DNA of 64,000 bases from Flavobacterium sp. CFS9 (GTDB lineage: Bacteria > Bacteroidota > Bacteroidia > Flavobacteriales > Flavobacteriaceae): positions 1,550,001 through 1,614,000 of the forward strand of contig NZ_AP031573.1 of the NCBI RefSeq assembly GCF_041154745.1, in the 5' to 3' direction. The position numbers were made by a program, and so were the translations under genes. Positions within the stretch are counted from its first letter, which is position 1; every line of letters starts with the position of its first letter. Below are positions 51,084 through 60,557 of the stretch, piece after piece. Under the pieces are notes generated by a model. It searched no databases. It saw nothing but the letters and a program-made list of their open reading frames with translations, and had not been told where the DNA came from.

Positions 51084-51845
51084 ATGAAAAAGATAACCTT
51101 ACTTACGATTATAGCCTTTAGTGCTTTTAGCATTTCCGCTATAGCACAAAAAACAACAAAAAAAGGTGCCAAAAAAGTACTATTTGTTGTGACCAGTAAC
51201 GACAAACTGGGAAATACCGGAGAGAAAACCGGATTTTGGTCGGAAGAATTTGCTGCACCTTATTATGAATTATTAGATCAGGGTGTTGAAATTACGATTG
51301 CTTCTCCGCTGGGAGGTCAGCCTCCAATTGACCCTAAAAGTGCCGATCCTGCATCAGCCACCGAAGATACCAAACGCTTTGACGCTGATAAAACTTTGCA
51401 AGAGAAGTTAAAACACACACATAAACTTTCTACCATCAACCAGAAAGATTACGATGCTGTTTTTTACCCAGGAGGTCATGGTCCGCTTTGGGATTTGGTA
51501 GAAGATAAAAATTCCATTGCTTTAATTGAATCTTTCTATACTAATAAAAAACCTGTTGCTTTTGTTTGTCATGCTCCGGCAGTCTTAAAAAACGTAAAAG
51601 TTAAAGGCGAATTTTTAGTAAAAGGCAAAAAAGTAACCGGTTTTACAAATGCCGAAGAAGAGGCGGTAGGCTTAACCAAAGTAGTTCCGTTCTTATTGGA
51701 AGATGCTTTAACAAAAAATGGCGCTGCATTTTCGAAAGCAGCCAACTGGCAGCCTTATGCTGTAGAAGACGGTCTTTTAATCACCGGACAGAACCCTGCT
51801 TCGTCTAAATTAGTCGCAGGTAAATTATTACAGCAATTGAAGTAA
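51084..51845 (+). CDS. DJ-1/PfpI family protein with signal peptide
   Basis: A 253-residue protein: Sec signal (about 1-21, AIAQ). The DJ-1/ThiJ core has VLFVVTSNDKLGNTGEKTGF, EFAAPYYELLD, FYPGGHGPLWDLVED and the nucleophile Cys in PVAFVCHAPAVL. Hsp31-like members deglycate or handle methylglyoxal. It is exported here, unlike Hsp31. Divergent LysR gene suggests inducible expression. Confidence 0.9.
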   Translation: MKKITLLTIIAFSAFSISAIAQKTTKKGAKKVLFVVTSNDKLGNTGEKTGFWSEEFAAPYYELLDQGVEITIASPLGGQPPIDPKSADPASATEDTKRFDADKTLQEKLKHTHKLSTINQKDYDAVFYPGGHGPLWDLVEDKNSIALIESFYTNKKPVAFVCHAPAVLKNVKVKGEFLVKGKKVTGFTNAEEEAVGLTKVVPFLLEDALTKNGAAFSKAANWQPYAVEDGLLITGQNPASSKLVAGKLLQQLK

Positions 51846-52009
51846 TAAAGATTCTGAGATACGAAGGTTCTGAGGTTCTAAGCAACAGGACTTAGAAACA
51901 TTAAAATAAAACAATTACTATAATGAAAGATGCTGAGACATTGAGATTTTAAGAATCTAAAAAAAACTTAGAACCTTAGCACCTCAGCATCTAAGAAACT
52001 CTAAAAAAA
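51846..52009 (+). repeat. Simple-sequence palindrome between DJ-1-like and alcohol dehydrogenase genes
   Basis: The space has words such as GGTTCTGAGGTTCTAAG on the left and CTTAGAACCTTAGCACCTC on the right, an imperfect long inverted repeat. It resembles host intergenic elements at 47898, 54504 and 56124. No gene is seen. Confidence 0.5.
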
Positions 52010-53167
52010 ATGCTAAACTTTGAATTATACAATCCGACGAATTTAATTTTCGGAAAAGGGCAAATTGAAAAACTTTCGACTCTAATCCCTAAAGATGCCA
52101 AAATTTTACTGGCTTATGGCGGCGGAAGTATTTTTAAAAACGGAATTCACGAACAGGTTATTCAAAACTTAAAAGGTTTCGATATTGTAGAATTTGGCGG
52201 CATCGAACCCAATCCACATTTTGAAACTTTGATGAAAGCGGTTGCTGTGATCAAAGCTGAAAAAATTGACTTCATCTTAGCTGTTGGCGGTGGTTCCGTA
52301 ATCGATGGTGTAAAATTCATTTCTGCAGCCGTAAATTTCGACGGAAATCCAATTGACATTTTACAAAAACGATTACTCATTAAAGAAAATGCTGTGCCTT
52401 TTGGAACTGTTTTGACTTTACCTGCAACGGGAAGTGAAATGAATTCGGGAGCGGTTGTTACGATCGAGGCTACTCAGGAAAAACTGGCTTTCGGCGGAAG
52501 TGCTCTTTTCCCTAAATTTTCAATTTGCGATCCAACTGTAATTGCTTCGTTACCCAAAAGACAACTACAAAATGGTGTCGTAGATGCTTATACACATGTG
52601 ATGGAGCAATACCTGACATATCCTCACGAAGGTTATTTACAAGACCGTATTGCCGAAGGAATTTTACAGACTCTAATTGAAGTTGGCCCTAAAGTGGTTG
52701 AAAATCCAACCGATTATGCTTTGGCCTCTAATTTCATGTGGAGCTGTACTATGGCATTAAACGGATTAATTCAAAAAGGGGTTCCTTCAGACTGGGCAAC
52801 TCACATGATCGGACACGAATTAACGGCTTTATACGGAATTGACCATGCCAGAACTTTGGCAATTATCGGACCTAGTTTATACCAAACGATGTTTGAGACC
52901 AAAAAAGAAAAACTTGCCCAATACGGCAGAAGGATTTTCAATTTAACAGGTTCTGACGATGAAGTGGCAAAAGAAGCAATCAATCAAACTGTAGCATTTT
53001 TCCATACTATGGGAATGGATACTAAACTTTCGCAATACACAAACGATTATAGCAAAACGGCTGATTTTATTGTAAACCGATTTAATGAAAGAGGCTGGAA
53101 AGGTTTGGGCGAAAAACAACTCATTACTTTAGACAAAGTAAAATCGATTGTTGAAATGAGCTATTAA
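52010..53167 (+). CDS. Iron-containing alcohol dehydrogenase (YqhD-like)
   Basis: A 385-residue cytosolic enzyme: NAD(P) loop LAVGGGSVIDGVKFI, LTLPATGSEMNSGAVV and the metal-binding region VVDAYTHVMEQYL, HMIGHELTALYGIDHARTL (His residues). This is the group III Fe-ADH pattern, closest to YqhD/butanol dehydrogenases that reduce aldehydes. Together with the DJ-1-like gene it may form an aldehyde-stress unit. Confidence 0.93.
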   Translation: MLNFELYNPTNLIFGKGQIEKLSTLIPKDAKILLAYGGGSIFKNGIHEQVIQNLKGFDIVEFGGIEPNPHFETLMKAVAVIKAEKIDFILAVGGGSVIDGVKFISAAVNFDGNPIDILQKRLLIKENAVPFGTVLTLPATGSEMNSGAVVTIEATQEKLAFGGSALFPKFSICDPTVIASLPKRQLQNGVVDAYTHVMEQYLTYPHEGYLQDRIAEGILQTLIEVGPKVVENPTDYALASNFMWSCTMALNGLIQKGVPSDWATHMIGHELTALYGIDHARTLAIIGPSLYQTMFETKKEKLAQYGRRIFNLTGSDDEVAKEAINQTVAFFHTMGMDTKLSQYTNDYSKTADFIVNRFNERGWKGLGEKQLITLDKVKSIVEMSY

Positions 53168-53228
53168 AGCATTAATTTCAAATAAAAAAACAAATTCCAG
53201 TTTTAAGCTCATTTGGATTTTTACAAAA

Positions 53229-53260
53229 AAGGCGTTCTCATTTTATGGGAACGCCTTCTT
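53229..53260 (+). terminator. Terminator after alcohol dehydrogenase
   Basis: AAGGCGTTC pairs with GAACGCCTT around an 11-base loop; CTT follows. The rest of the 327-base space to gpsA is AT-rich and holds the gpsA promoter but no gene. Confidence 0.75.
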
Positions 53261-53444
53261 ACAATACTAAAACAAAATTAACTAACTCAATTCTTGCTAA
53301 ACTCATTAAATTCTAATTTATAAATAGTTACAACGTACTGATTGCCTTTTTATTGTACAATCTGTAAAATATTTTCTATTCCAATTTAAATTCTTCGGAA
53401 ACCATTGTATTTAAAGAGACTTTCCAAATTTCTTAAATGAGATT

Positions 53445-53476
53445 TTGTATTATTACTACATTATTAAGTACTTTTG
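53445..53476 (+). promoter_or_regulatory. Promoter of gpsA
   Basis: TTG (53445-53447), 21 bases, TACTTTTG (53469-53476) fits TTG-N17-23-TAnnTTTG and stands 18 bases before the gpsA ATG. Confidence 0.65.
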
Positions 53477-53494
53477 CTTTAAATTATTAAAATA

Positions 53495-54490
53495 ATGAGC
53501 GAAAATTTAAAATTTGCAGTAATTGGAGGAGGAAGCTGGGCAACGGCAATTGCAAAGATGTTATGTGTAAATCTTTCAGAAATTGCCTGGTACATGCGTA
53601 ATGATGCTGCTATAGAACACATTCAGAAATACAAACACAATCCGAATTACTTAAGTTCGGTTGAATTTGATACGGCAAAACTTAAACTGACCAATAATAT
53701 TAATGAAGCAGTTGCCTATGCAGATTATGTGATTTTTGCTATTCCTTCTGCTTTTTTAGACGGTGAATTGAAAAACTTGACGGTTTCATTGTCCGATAAA
53801 ATTATCTTTTCTGCTATTAAAGGAATTGTTCCTGAAACAAGTTTGATTGTTGGAGAGCATTTTCACATTCAATACGACATTCCTTACTACAATATCGGTG
53901 TAATTACCGGTCCTTGCCATGCTGAAGAAGTAGCACTGGAAAGACTTTCCTATTTAACAATCGCCTGTGGAGATCCGGAAAAAGCTTCTGTCGTGGCCAA
54001 ACATTTATCCGGAAATTATATCAAAGCCAAAATCTCTGATGATATTATCGGTACTGAATATGCGGCGATGCTTAAAAACATCTATGCTATTGCAGCCGGA
54101 ATTGCGCACGGATTAGGTTATGGAGATAACTTTCAATCGGTTATTATGAGCAACGCAATTCGCGAAATGAAGAAATTTATCCGCAAAGTTCATAAAATGA
54201 AACGTAACATCAATGATTCAGCTTATTTAGGCGACTTATTGGTTACGGGGTATTCTGTGTTCTCGAGAAACAGAATGTTCGGAAATATGATTGGGAAAGG
54301 CTATACGGTAAAAAGTGCGATGATGGAGATGAGTATGGTGGCCGAAGGTTATTATGCCACTAAAAGTGCTTACAAACTTAATCAGGGCTATGGTGCAAAA
54401 ACGCCAATTATTGATGCGGTCTACGCTGTGTTATATGAAGGGAAAGATGCAAGATCAGTATTTAAGAAATTGACGGAGTCTTTGGATTAA
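53495..54490 (+). CDS. gpsA: Glycerol-3-phosphate dehydrogenase [NAD(P)+]
   Basis: A 331-residue enzyme that reduces dihydroxyacetone phosphate to sn-glycerol-3-phosphate for phospholipid synthesis. It has the N-terminal nucleotide fold (FAVIGGGSWATAIAKML), VIFAIPSAFL, 'FSAIKGIVPET', 'GVITGPCHAEEVAL', and the catalytic Lys in EYAAMLKNIYAIAAGIAHGL. Usual length. Confidence 0.96.
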   Translation: MSENLKFAVIGGGSWATAIAKMLCVNLSEIAWYMRNDAAIEHIQKYKHNPNYLSSVEFDTAKLKLTNNINEAVAYADYVIFAIPSAFLDGELKNLTVSLSDKIIFSAIKGIVPETSLIVGEHFHIQYDIPYYNIGVITGPCHAEEVALERLSYLTIACGDPEKASVVAKHLSGNYIKAKISDDIIGTEYAAMLKNIYAIAAGIAHGLGYGDNFQSVIMSNAIREMKKFIRKVHKMKRNINDSAYLGDLLVTGYSVFSRNRMFGNMIGKGYTVKSAMMEMSMVAEGYYATKSAYKLNQGYGAKTPIIDAVYAVLYEGKDARSVFKKLTESLD

Positions 54491-54503
54491 AGTTTTCAGT
54501 TTC

Positions 54504-54558
54504 AGTTTTCAGTCGCGGTTTTCAATTACTTTGAATAGGTAAACTGCGACTGAAAACT
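54504..54558. terminator. Bidirectional hairpin between gpsA and next gene
   Basis: 18-bp arms (54504-54521 and 54541-54558) with one mismatch, built of TTTTCAGTCGC words, lie between two convergent genes; an A-run follows the right arm. Likely a two-way terminator. Confidence 0.65.
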
Positions 54559-54565
54559 AAAAAAA

Positions 54566-54973
54566 CTACTTCACCATAATTCCTTCAACAAAAAGGATTG
54601 GCACTTCTTCCGTTTTATTTTCATCAAGCGAATTTGCTTTAAAAACAAACTTCTTATCGTATAACGTATTTCCGATGAAGAAAGTCACCATAAATTCGTT
54701 ATTAAGTACTAAAAGGCTTTTTTCAACCAATTCTATTTTCACAACAGAAACCGCAGGAACCTCAACAAAAGCGTGACGCAGAATAGATGTTTTCTTCATC
54801 TCTCCGTCGATTGTTCCAAAGGCTTTTGAAACTACCATTACACTGTCCAGGTTAAAATCACTGTCGTTTACCAAGTAAGCGTACCATACTTTTTCCATAA
54901 AGTCATCGCTCCATTCCTGCACTGCTGCCAGAAATACGTTTTCTACTTCGGGAATTATTATATCTTTTTTCAT
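54566..54973 (-). CDS. Conserved hypothetical protein upstream of pheS region
   Basis: A 135-residue protein with mixed alpha/beta sequence (MKKDIIIPEVENVFLAAVQE ... VVKIELVEKSLLVLNNEFMV). No signal peptide or catalytic motif. It stands downstream of pheS with its own hairpin. Function unknown. Confidence 0.7.
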   Translation of the reverse strand: MKKDIIIPEVENVFLAAVQEWSDDFMEKVWYAYLVNDSDFNLDSVMVVSKAFGTIDGEMKKTSILRHAFVEVPAVSVVKIELVEKSLLVLNNEFMVTFFIGNTLYDKKFVFKANSLDENKTEEVPILFVEGIMVK

Positions 54974-55053
54974 AATCTTAATATTTTGTAAAAAGTAAAT
55001 AGTGATTAGAAAGAAAGTTTCTCACTAATCACTATTTACTAATAAATTTATTT

Positions 55054-56073
55054 TTAAATATTGGCTTTGAACTGTTCTAAGAAACGAACATCATTTTCAT
55101 AAAACATACGAATATCACCAATTTGATACAGTAACATGGCAATACGTTCTACTCCCATTCCGAAAGCAAAACCATTGTATTCGTCCGGATTGATGTCACA
55201 ATTTTTCAAAACATTAGGATCTACCATTCCGCAACCACCAATTTCCAGCCAGCCTGTACCTTTCGTAATACGATAATCGGTTTCAGTTTTTAAACCCCAA
55301 TAAATATCAATTTCGGCACTTGGTTCTGTAAATGGAAAATACGACGGACGCAAACGAATCTTCGATTTTCCGAACATTTCTTTTGTAAAATAAAGTAAAG
55401 TCTGTTTCAAATCGGCAAACGATACCTCTTTGTCAATATACAAACCTTCTACCTGATGAAAAATACAGTGCGAACGTGACGAAATCGCTTCGTTACGAAA
55501 TACACGTCCCGGAGAAATAGTACGAATTGGCGGTTTATGATTTTCCATATAACGCACCTGAACAGATGATGTATGCGTACGCAACAATACGTCAGGATTA
55601 GTCTGAATGAAAAAAGTATCCTGCATATCACGCGCCGGATGGTATTCCGGTAAGTTCAAAGCGGTGAAATTATGCCAGTCGTCTTCGATTTCCGGACCTT
55701 CAGAAACGTTGAAACCAATGTTGGCAAAAATATCAATAATCTGATTTTTCACGATCGAAATCGGGTGACGCGAACCAATAATTACCGGTTCGGCCGCACG
55801 TGTTAAATCGCCAAAAACTCCTTTTACTTCCTGTTTGCTTTCCAGCTCTTCCTGAATAACTCTTACTTTTTCTTCAGCAACAGCTTTCAAAGTATTGATT
55901 ACTTGTCCGAAATCTTTTTTCTGATCGTTTGGAATATTTTTGAACTCTGTGAAAAGCTCTTTCAATAAACCTTTACTCCCTAAATACTTAATACGGAACT
56001 GCTCTAAAGATTCTTTATTTTTATCATTAAAGGCTTTCGCTTCCTCTATATGTTCTTTTATCTTGTCTATCAT
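55054..56073 (-). CDS. pheS: Phenylalanine-tRNA ligase alpha subunit
   Basis: A 339-residue class II synthetase subunit. The N-terminal coiled coil ([20 protein letters not shown]) binds tRNA. Motif 2 [20 protein letters not shown] and motif 3 [13 protein letters not shown] are visible, as is [13 protein letters not shown] '[19 protein letters not shown]'. Pairs with PheT encoded elsewhere. Length is typical. Confidence 0.97.
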   Translation of the reverse strand: MIDKIKEHIEEAKAFNDKNKESLEQFRIKYLGSKGLLKELFTEFKNIPNDQKKDFGQVINTLKAVAEEKVRVIQEELESKQEVKGVFGDLTRAAEPVIIGSRHPISIVKNQIIDIFANIGFNVSEGPEIEDDWHNFTALNLPEYHPARDMQDTFFIQTNPDVLLRTHTSSVQVRYMENHKPPIRTISPGRVFRNEAISSRSHCIFHQVEGLYIDKEVSFADLKQTLLYFTKEMFGKSKIRLRPSYFPFTEPSAEIDIYWGLKTETDYRITKGTGWLEIGGCGMVDPNVLKNCDINPDEYNGFAFGMGVERIAMLLYQIGDIRMFYENDVRFLEQFKANI

Positions 56074-56123
56074 CAGTCTTGCTTTGAAGGTGCAAATTTA
56101 CATAATTTTAGTTTAAAGTATAC

Positions 56124-56176
56124 AGTCTCAGTCTCAGTTTTCAGTCTGAATTGGACTGAAAACTGAGACTGAGACT
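56124..56176. repeat. Perfect 23-bp inverted repeat
   Basis: Arms 56124-56146 and 56154-56176 are perfectly complementary, loop 7 bases, composed of AGTCTCAGT / ACTGAGACT words. It separates pheS from the next gene in the same direction. No U-tract follows, so a hairpin affecting mRNA ends or stability is likely. Confidence 0.75.
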
Positions 56177-56181
56177 AAAAA

Positions 56182-56538
56182 CTAGTCAATCAGTTCTCTT
56201 TCTAAAAAATAATTCACAATGGCTTCTTTCATCAAAACCGATTGTTCTCCTGCCTTTAGTGGCGGTAATTCTTCTTTTACTTTATAATGTGGCCATCCGT
56301 CGGCATCAAAAAACTCAAATTCATAAAACCCGTAAGGTTCCAGCAATCGGCAAATAGCAATATGCATCAGGTTTAATTTTTCATCTTTTTTGAATTCACG
56401 GTGTACTTTTCCGAATTCCTGAACTCCGATCAGATAAATTATGGCGTCTAAATCTAAATCTTCTCCTTGCGAAAATTGATTCGACAATATATCGACGAGC
56501 TTTTCCCATCGCTCTTTTAGTTGTGTATCTCTGGACAT
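56182..56538 (-). CDS. Conserved hypothetical protein
   Basis: A 118-residue protein (MSRDTQLKERWEKLVDILSN; YGFYEFEFFDADGWPHYKVK; ending NYFLERELID). The last helix and 'DADGWPHY' block look conserved in Flavobacteria, without known function. A strong hairpin follows it. Confidence 0.75.
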   Translation of the reverse strand: MSRDTQLKERWEKLVDILSNQFSQGEDLDLDAIIYLIGVQEFGKVHREFKKDEKLNLMHIAICRLLEPYGFYEFEFFDADGWPHYKVKEELPPLKAGEQSVLMKEAIVNYFLERELID

Positions 56539-56780
56539 TTTTATTTATGATTTTTGACTGTAGATTTTAGATTGCTGATTAAAAAAATCCATTCTGAGGG
56601 GGCAGAACTACAATCTTAACTCTAAATTTTGATTTACAAAGATACATAGTTCAATACATTGTGCCTAAAAAAATTAAACACATCCAAAAAGTGAGCTCCA
56701 AAAAAACGACTGAACCTTTGCCTATCTAAGCCTCGGTACCTAAAAAAGTATATCTTTGCGCTTTTTTAAACACGTCAAAA

Positions 56781-57308
56781 ATGAGTTTTTTCGATATAAT
56801 TGTTGCCGCACTTTTAGCATTTAGTTTATACAAGGGAATTAAAAATGGACTTTTTGTAGAAGTCGCTTCATTTATCTCTTTATTGCTGGGAATTTATATT
56901 GCGATTAAATTCTCCTCCTTTATGAAAGAATTGATCATAAAGCATGTTTCCTGGAATCCTAATACGATACAAGTCACTGCTTTTGTTCTCACTTTTATTC
57001 TAGTAGTAATTGGTATTTACTTCTTAGCTAAGATCCTTACCGGAATTGCCGATTTTGCCTTTTTGGGATTACCCAATAAATTAGGCGGAGGCTTTTTCAG
57101 AGTCTTAAAAACCATTCTGATCCTGAGCATTTTCATAGCTCTTTTCGAAAAAATAAATTTCAACAATACTTTTGCCAAAAAGGAAACCTTAGATCATTCT
57201 ATTTTTTACAATCCTGTAAAAAAAGTAGCCGCTTTTGTTTATCCTTCTGTCGAAAAATGGTACGGGGAATTTAAAGACCATCATACCGAAACTTCTAAAA
57301 AGGAATAA
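56781..57308 (+). CDS. cvpA: CvpA family membrane protein
   Basis: A 175-residue inner-membrane protein with four hydrophobic helices, starting SFFDIIVAALLAFSLYKGIK and with GFFRVLKTILILSIFIALFE. This is the CvpA/colicin V production pattern 'D.......G...G...G'. Role in envelope or purine-linked functions in other bacteria; not defined here. Confidence 0.88.
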   Translation: MSFFDIIVAALLAFSLYKGIKNGLFVEVASFISLLLGIYIAIKFSSFMKELIIKHVSWNPNTIQVTAFVLTFILVVIGIYFLAKILTGIADFAFLGLPNKLGGGFFRVLKTILILSIFIALFEKINFNNTFAKKETLDHSIFYNPVKKVAAFVYPSVEKWYGEFKDHHTETSKKE

Positions 57309-57441
57309 TAGTCTCACCACTAAGCCTAACGCGTTATAAAAAATTAATCTTTGCAAAACACCCCGACCGCAGACAATTGAGCAAAATAAATTATCTTGGC
57401 TGATATTTTAACAACCGATTTAATTTATACCCCAGACCAGT

Positions 57442-58542
57442 ATGTTGTACCTGACCGGCATTATCATTACTTTTTTTCTAGTTGTTATACTGACAAGTAA
57501 AAGAAATAAAACCGAAGCCGACAAGATTCTGGCACTCTGGTTATTCTTCACAGGCTTTCATTTATTTCTATTCTACCTTCATTACAAAAAAGATTACAGC
57601 GACTTTCCCTTTTTACTGGGTTTAGAACTGCCAATGCCTTTAGTTCAGGGACCTTTTTTATTTTTATATACCTCAGCTTTAACCAACCAGAACCGGTATA
57701 AAAAGTTTAATCTTTTACATTTTAGTCCTTTTTTAATTGCTATTCTGACACTGATTCCGTTTTATTCTTTGTCTTTCGAAGAAAAAGCAGCAGTTTTTAA
57801 AAATGAGGGTAAAGGCTACGAAACCCTTATTTCTGTTTTGTATACCGCAATCGTACTTTCAGGAATTATTTATCCGTTACTTTCGCTGCAAAAACTTGTA
57901 AAACACCGAAAGAACATCAATAATCAATTTTCGCATACCGAAAGAATCAACCTGACCTGGCTCCGGTATTTAATCCTTGGGTCTTGTATCATCTGGCTGG
58001 TAATTATCTTCTTTGAAGATCAGTATATCTTCTCAGTTGTGGTTTTCTATCTGATCTTTATTGGCTATTTCGGGGTTAAACAAGTTGGAATTTTTACCAA
58101 TCAACCGCTATCCGAAAACAATTATTATGAGACTTCAACATTTGAAAAAGCGGTTACTGAAAATACATCTGAAAAAATTAAATACGAGAAATCAGGACTG
58201 ACTTCTTCAGAGTTAACGGCTATCCATCAAAGACTGACGCAACTCATGCAAGAGGAGAAAATCTATAAAAATGCTGATTTGACTTTAACTGAACTCGCTC
58301 AGAAAATAAACATTCATCCCAATACTCTTTCACAGGTTATCAACTCAGCAGAACAGAAAAATTTTTACGATTACATCAATTCCCAGCGTGTGGAAGAATT
58401 TAAAAGAACCATTCTTTTACCCGAAAATCAAAAATTTACTTTTCTCTCCATAGCATTTGAATGCGGATTTAATTCCAAAACGGCTTTCAACCGAAACTTC
58501 AAAAAAGCAACCGGCCTGTCTCCTTCTGAATATTTTAAATAA
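57442..58542 (+). CDS. AraC family regulator with N-terminal membrane domain
   Basis: A 366-residue protein: about seven TM helices in the first 220 residues (for example LYLTGIIITFFLVVILTSK, IIWLVIIFFEDQYIFSVV), then a C-terminal AraC HTH (LTLTELAQKINIHPNTLSQV and LSIAFECGFNSKTAFNRNFK, then GLSPSEYFK). A membrane sensor joined to an HTH is frequent in Flavobacteria. It stands upstream of the hydrolase and beta-barrel genes it may control. Confidence 0.88.
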   Translation: MLYLTGIIITFFLVVILTSKRNKTEADKILALWLFFTGFHLFLFYLHYKKDYSDFPFLLGLELPMPLVQGPFLFLYTSALTNQNRYKKFNLLHFSPFLIAILTLIPFYSLSFEEKAAVFKNEGKGYETLISVLYTAIVLSGIIYPLLSLQKLVKHRKNINNQFSHTERINLTWLRYLILGSCIIWLVIIFFEDQYIFSVVVFYLIFIGYFGVKQVGIFTNQPLSENNYYETSTFEKAVTENTSEKIKYEKSGLTSSELTAIHQRLTQLMQEEKIYKNADLTLTELAQKINIHPNTLSQVINSAEQKNFYDYINSQRVEEFKRTILLPENQKFTFLSIAFECGFNSKTAFNRNFKKATGLSPSEYFK

Positions 58543-58661
58543 TTTCCATTCTAAATCCAACAGGTTTTAAATTTATAGTTCAAAACTGGAACCACCTTAC
58601 ATATTGGGGCGCTCAATAGTGTTACAGCAGGCATCTTTGCAGAAATTTAAAAATTTATGCA

Positions 58662-59654
58662 ATGAAAAACAAAGCTTTTTATTCTGTCACAATTGTCCTT
58701 TCTCTTTTCCTTTTTTGGGGATGTGAACAGGAAAATGATGTCGATGAACCCGGAAATTTAGTTCCCAAAACAGTCGATCAGGATCCAACGTTACCTTCGA
58801 TATTGGTAAACGGAACACAGCTGCATGCAGAAACTTTCGGAAACCCCAACCATCCAATGTTGGTTTTCCTGCATGGCGGTCCCGGCTCAGATTACAGAAA
58901 TGGCCTGAATGTAAAACAACTCGCCGACGAAGGTTACTATGTGATTTTTTACGACCAAAGAGGTTCCGGATTATCCAAAAGACACGACAAAAATACCTAC
59001 TCCATTCAATTGATGATCGACGATCTCTCCGAAGTCATAAAATATTACCACAAAACACCCACTCAAAAAATATTTCTTTTCGGACATTCCTGGGGCGCCA
59101 TGCTTGCAGCCGCCTATGTCAACAAATACCCAACGGCCATTAGTGGTGTTATTTTGGCGGAACCAGGAGGTTTAAACAAGAAGCTATTGGACGATTACGG
59201 TGAAATGAGTCGTAAAATTAAATTATTCTCCGAAGCCACCAGCAATTTACTGTATATCGATCAATTCCTAACCGGAAAAGAAAACCAGCACGAAATTCTT
59301 GACTATAAACTAGGAGTTTCTTCGGGTTTCTCTTATGCAAAAGGCAACAAGGAAGGTATTTCAGGACCATCCCCATTTTGGCGAATCGGAACAACCGTTT
59401 TAGAAAGTTTAACTGACATTGCTGAAAATGAAGGCTTTGATTTCACTACAAATTTAAGCCAGTACAAAATTAAAGTCCTGTTTCTGTATGGTGAATTAAA
59501 TCAGTCCTATGGTCTATCCTTTGCCCAAAAGGAAGCTGCCTTTTTTCCTAATACCACCATAGCCGAAGTAAAAGGTACCGGACATGAAATGATTTATTTC
59601 AAATGGGAAAATGTGCATCCGTTTGTATTGAACTATTTAAACGACCTAAAATAA
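58662..59654 (+). CDS. Alpha/beta hydrolase lipoprotein (prolyl aminopeptidase-like)
   Basis: A 330-residue exported lipoprotein: lipobox Phe-Trp-Gly-Cys (Cys21). The alpha/beta hydrolase core has MLVFLHGGPGSDYRN (oxyanion loop), FYDQRGSGLS, the nucleophile Ser in LFGHSWGAMLA, and a late His in VKGTGHEMIYF. HGGPG and YDQRG point to proline-iminopeptidase-like members. Membrane-facing location differs from cytosolic Pip. Confidence 0.9.
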   Translation: MKNKAFYSVTIVLSLFLFWGCEQENDVDEPGNLVPKTVDQDPTLPSILVNGTQLHAETFGNPNHPMLVFLHGGPGSDYRNGLNVKQLADEGYYVIFYDQRGSGLSKRHDKNTYSIQLMIDDLSEVIKYYHKTPTQKIFLFGHSWGAMLAAAYVNKYPTAISGVILAEPGGLNKKLLDDYGEMSRKIKLFSEATSNLLYIDQFLTGKENQHEILDYKLGVSSGFSYAKGNKEGISGPSPFWRIGTTVLESLTDIAENEGFDFTTNLSQYKIKVLFLYGELNQSYGLSFAQKEAAFFPNTTIAEVKGTGHEMIYFKWENVHPFVLNYLNDLK

Positions 59655-59658
59655 TCCC

Positions 59659-60333
59659 ATGATGAAAACAGTAGTATTAATCAGCATCTTTATCTTCTCT
59701 CTTTTCATAGGCCAAACCTATTCTCAAACCTTAAACTGGGAAAGCCTTGACAAGAATCAAAAACACCTTCTACATGCAAATGCCGGATGGGAATATAGTT
59801 TTGTTTATGGACTCGCATACGGTTACCATTTTCAAACCAAATTACCCATTGTGGCTGATGTTTCCTTTTCTTTACCCTCAGGCGAAGCTGTATTCGATGA
59901 TTTTAAAAGTAAAATTGGCGGACAAATAAATCTTTATCAGATAAATCACTTCCGTTTTACCACCTCAATTCACGGAATTTATCGCCGATACGAAAATCCG
60001 TTAGTTACCTTGCAAAACTTTGGTGCCGACGCGACCGCAATTGTTGGATACTATAAACCGAGATGGTTTGTGGCCGGAGAATTTGGTTTCGACAAAGCCA
60101 TTGTCACACATTTTAAAAACTCGGCTATTTACAAAGAAGTCTATCCCAATGCAAAAGACGGCTGGTACGAACCTGCTACCGGAGGTAACTTTAACTTTGG
60201 CCTACAAGCCGGATACTCGTTTCGCCGAAGCGATCTTACTTTGCGGCTGGGAAAAACTATCACACAAGATTTTAAAACAAAACCTATGATTCCGCTGTAC
60301 TTTCAATTAGGTTACAATTTTAAGTTAGAATAA
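59659..60333 (+). CDS. Exported outer-membrane beta-barrel-like protein
   Basis: A 224-residue protein with a signal peptide (about 1-23, QTYSQ). The mature part alternates strands typical of small barrels (GWEYSFVYGLAYGYHFQTKL, AGYSFRRSDLTLRLGKTIT) and ends with a Phe-containing strand (PLYFQLGYNFKLE). 4 bases after the hydrolase gene, so probably one operon. Function unknown. Confidence 0.75.
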   Translation: MMKTVVLISIFIFSLFIGQTYSQTLNWESLDKNQKHLLHANAGWEYSFVYGLAYGYHFQTKLPIVADVSFSLPSGEAVFDDFKSKIGGQINLYQINHFRFTTSIHGIYRRYENPLVTLQNFGADATAIVGYYKPRWFVAGEFGFDKAIVTHFKNSAIYKEVYPNAKDGWYEPATGGNFNFGLQAGYSFRRSDLTLRLGKTITQDFKTKPMIPLYFQLGYNFKLE

Positions 60334-60339
60334 TTTTCT

Positions 60340-60372
60340 AAACCCGACAGGTTTTAAAAAGCTGTCGGGTTT
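60340..60372 (+). terminator. Terminator
   Basis: AAACCCGACAG pairs with CTGTCGGGTTT around an 11-base loop; the same stem words occur at 37864. It closes the hydrolase/barrel operon before lepA. Confidence 0.75.
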
Positions 60373-60557
60373 GCTGTATTATTTAGTCTTTTAAAAACTA
60401 TTTTAAAATTCCGCATTCAACTATCGAAGATCAACATTCCAGAATCCAAAACTTTGCGCTATCTTTGCGGTTTATTAACATGCTCTAAGGCAATTGCTAC
60501 AGTGCAGATTTAGACCCGGAAATTACTTAAACTCGTTTAGAGAATTGACATATTAAA

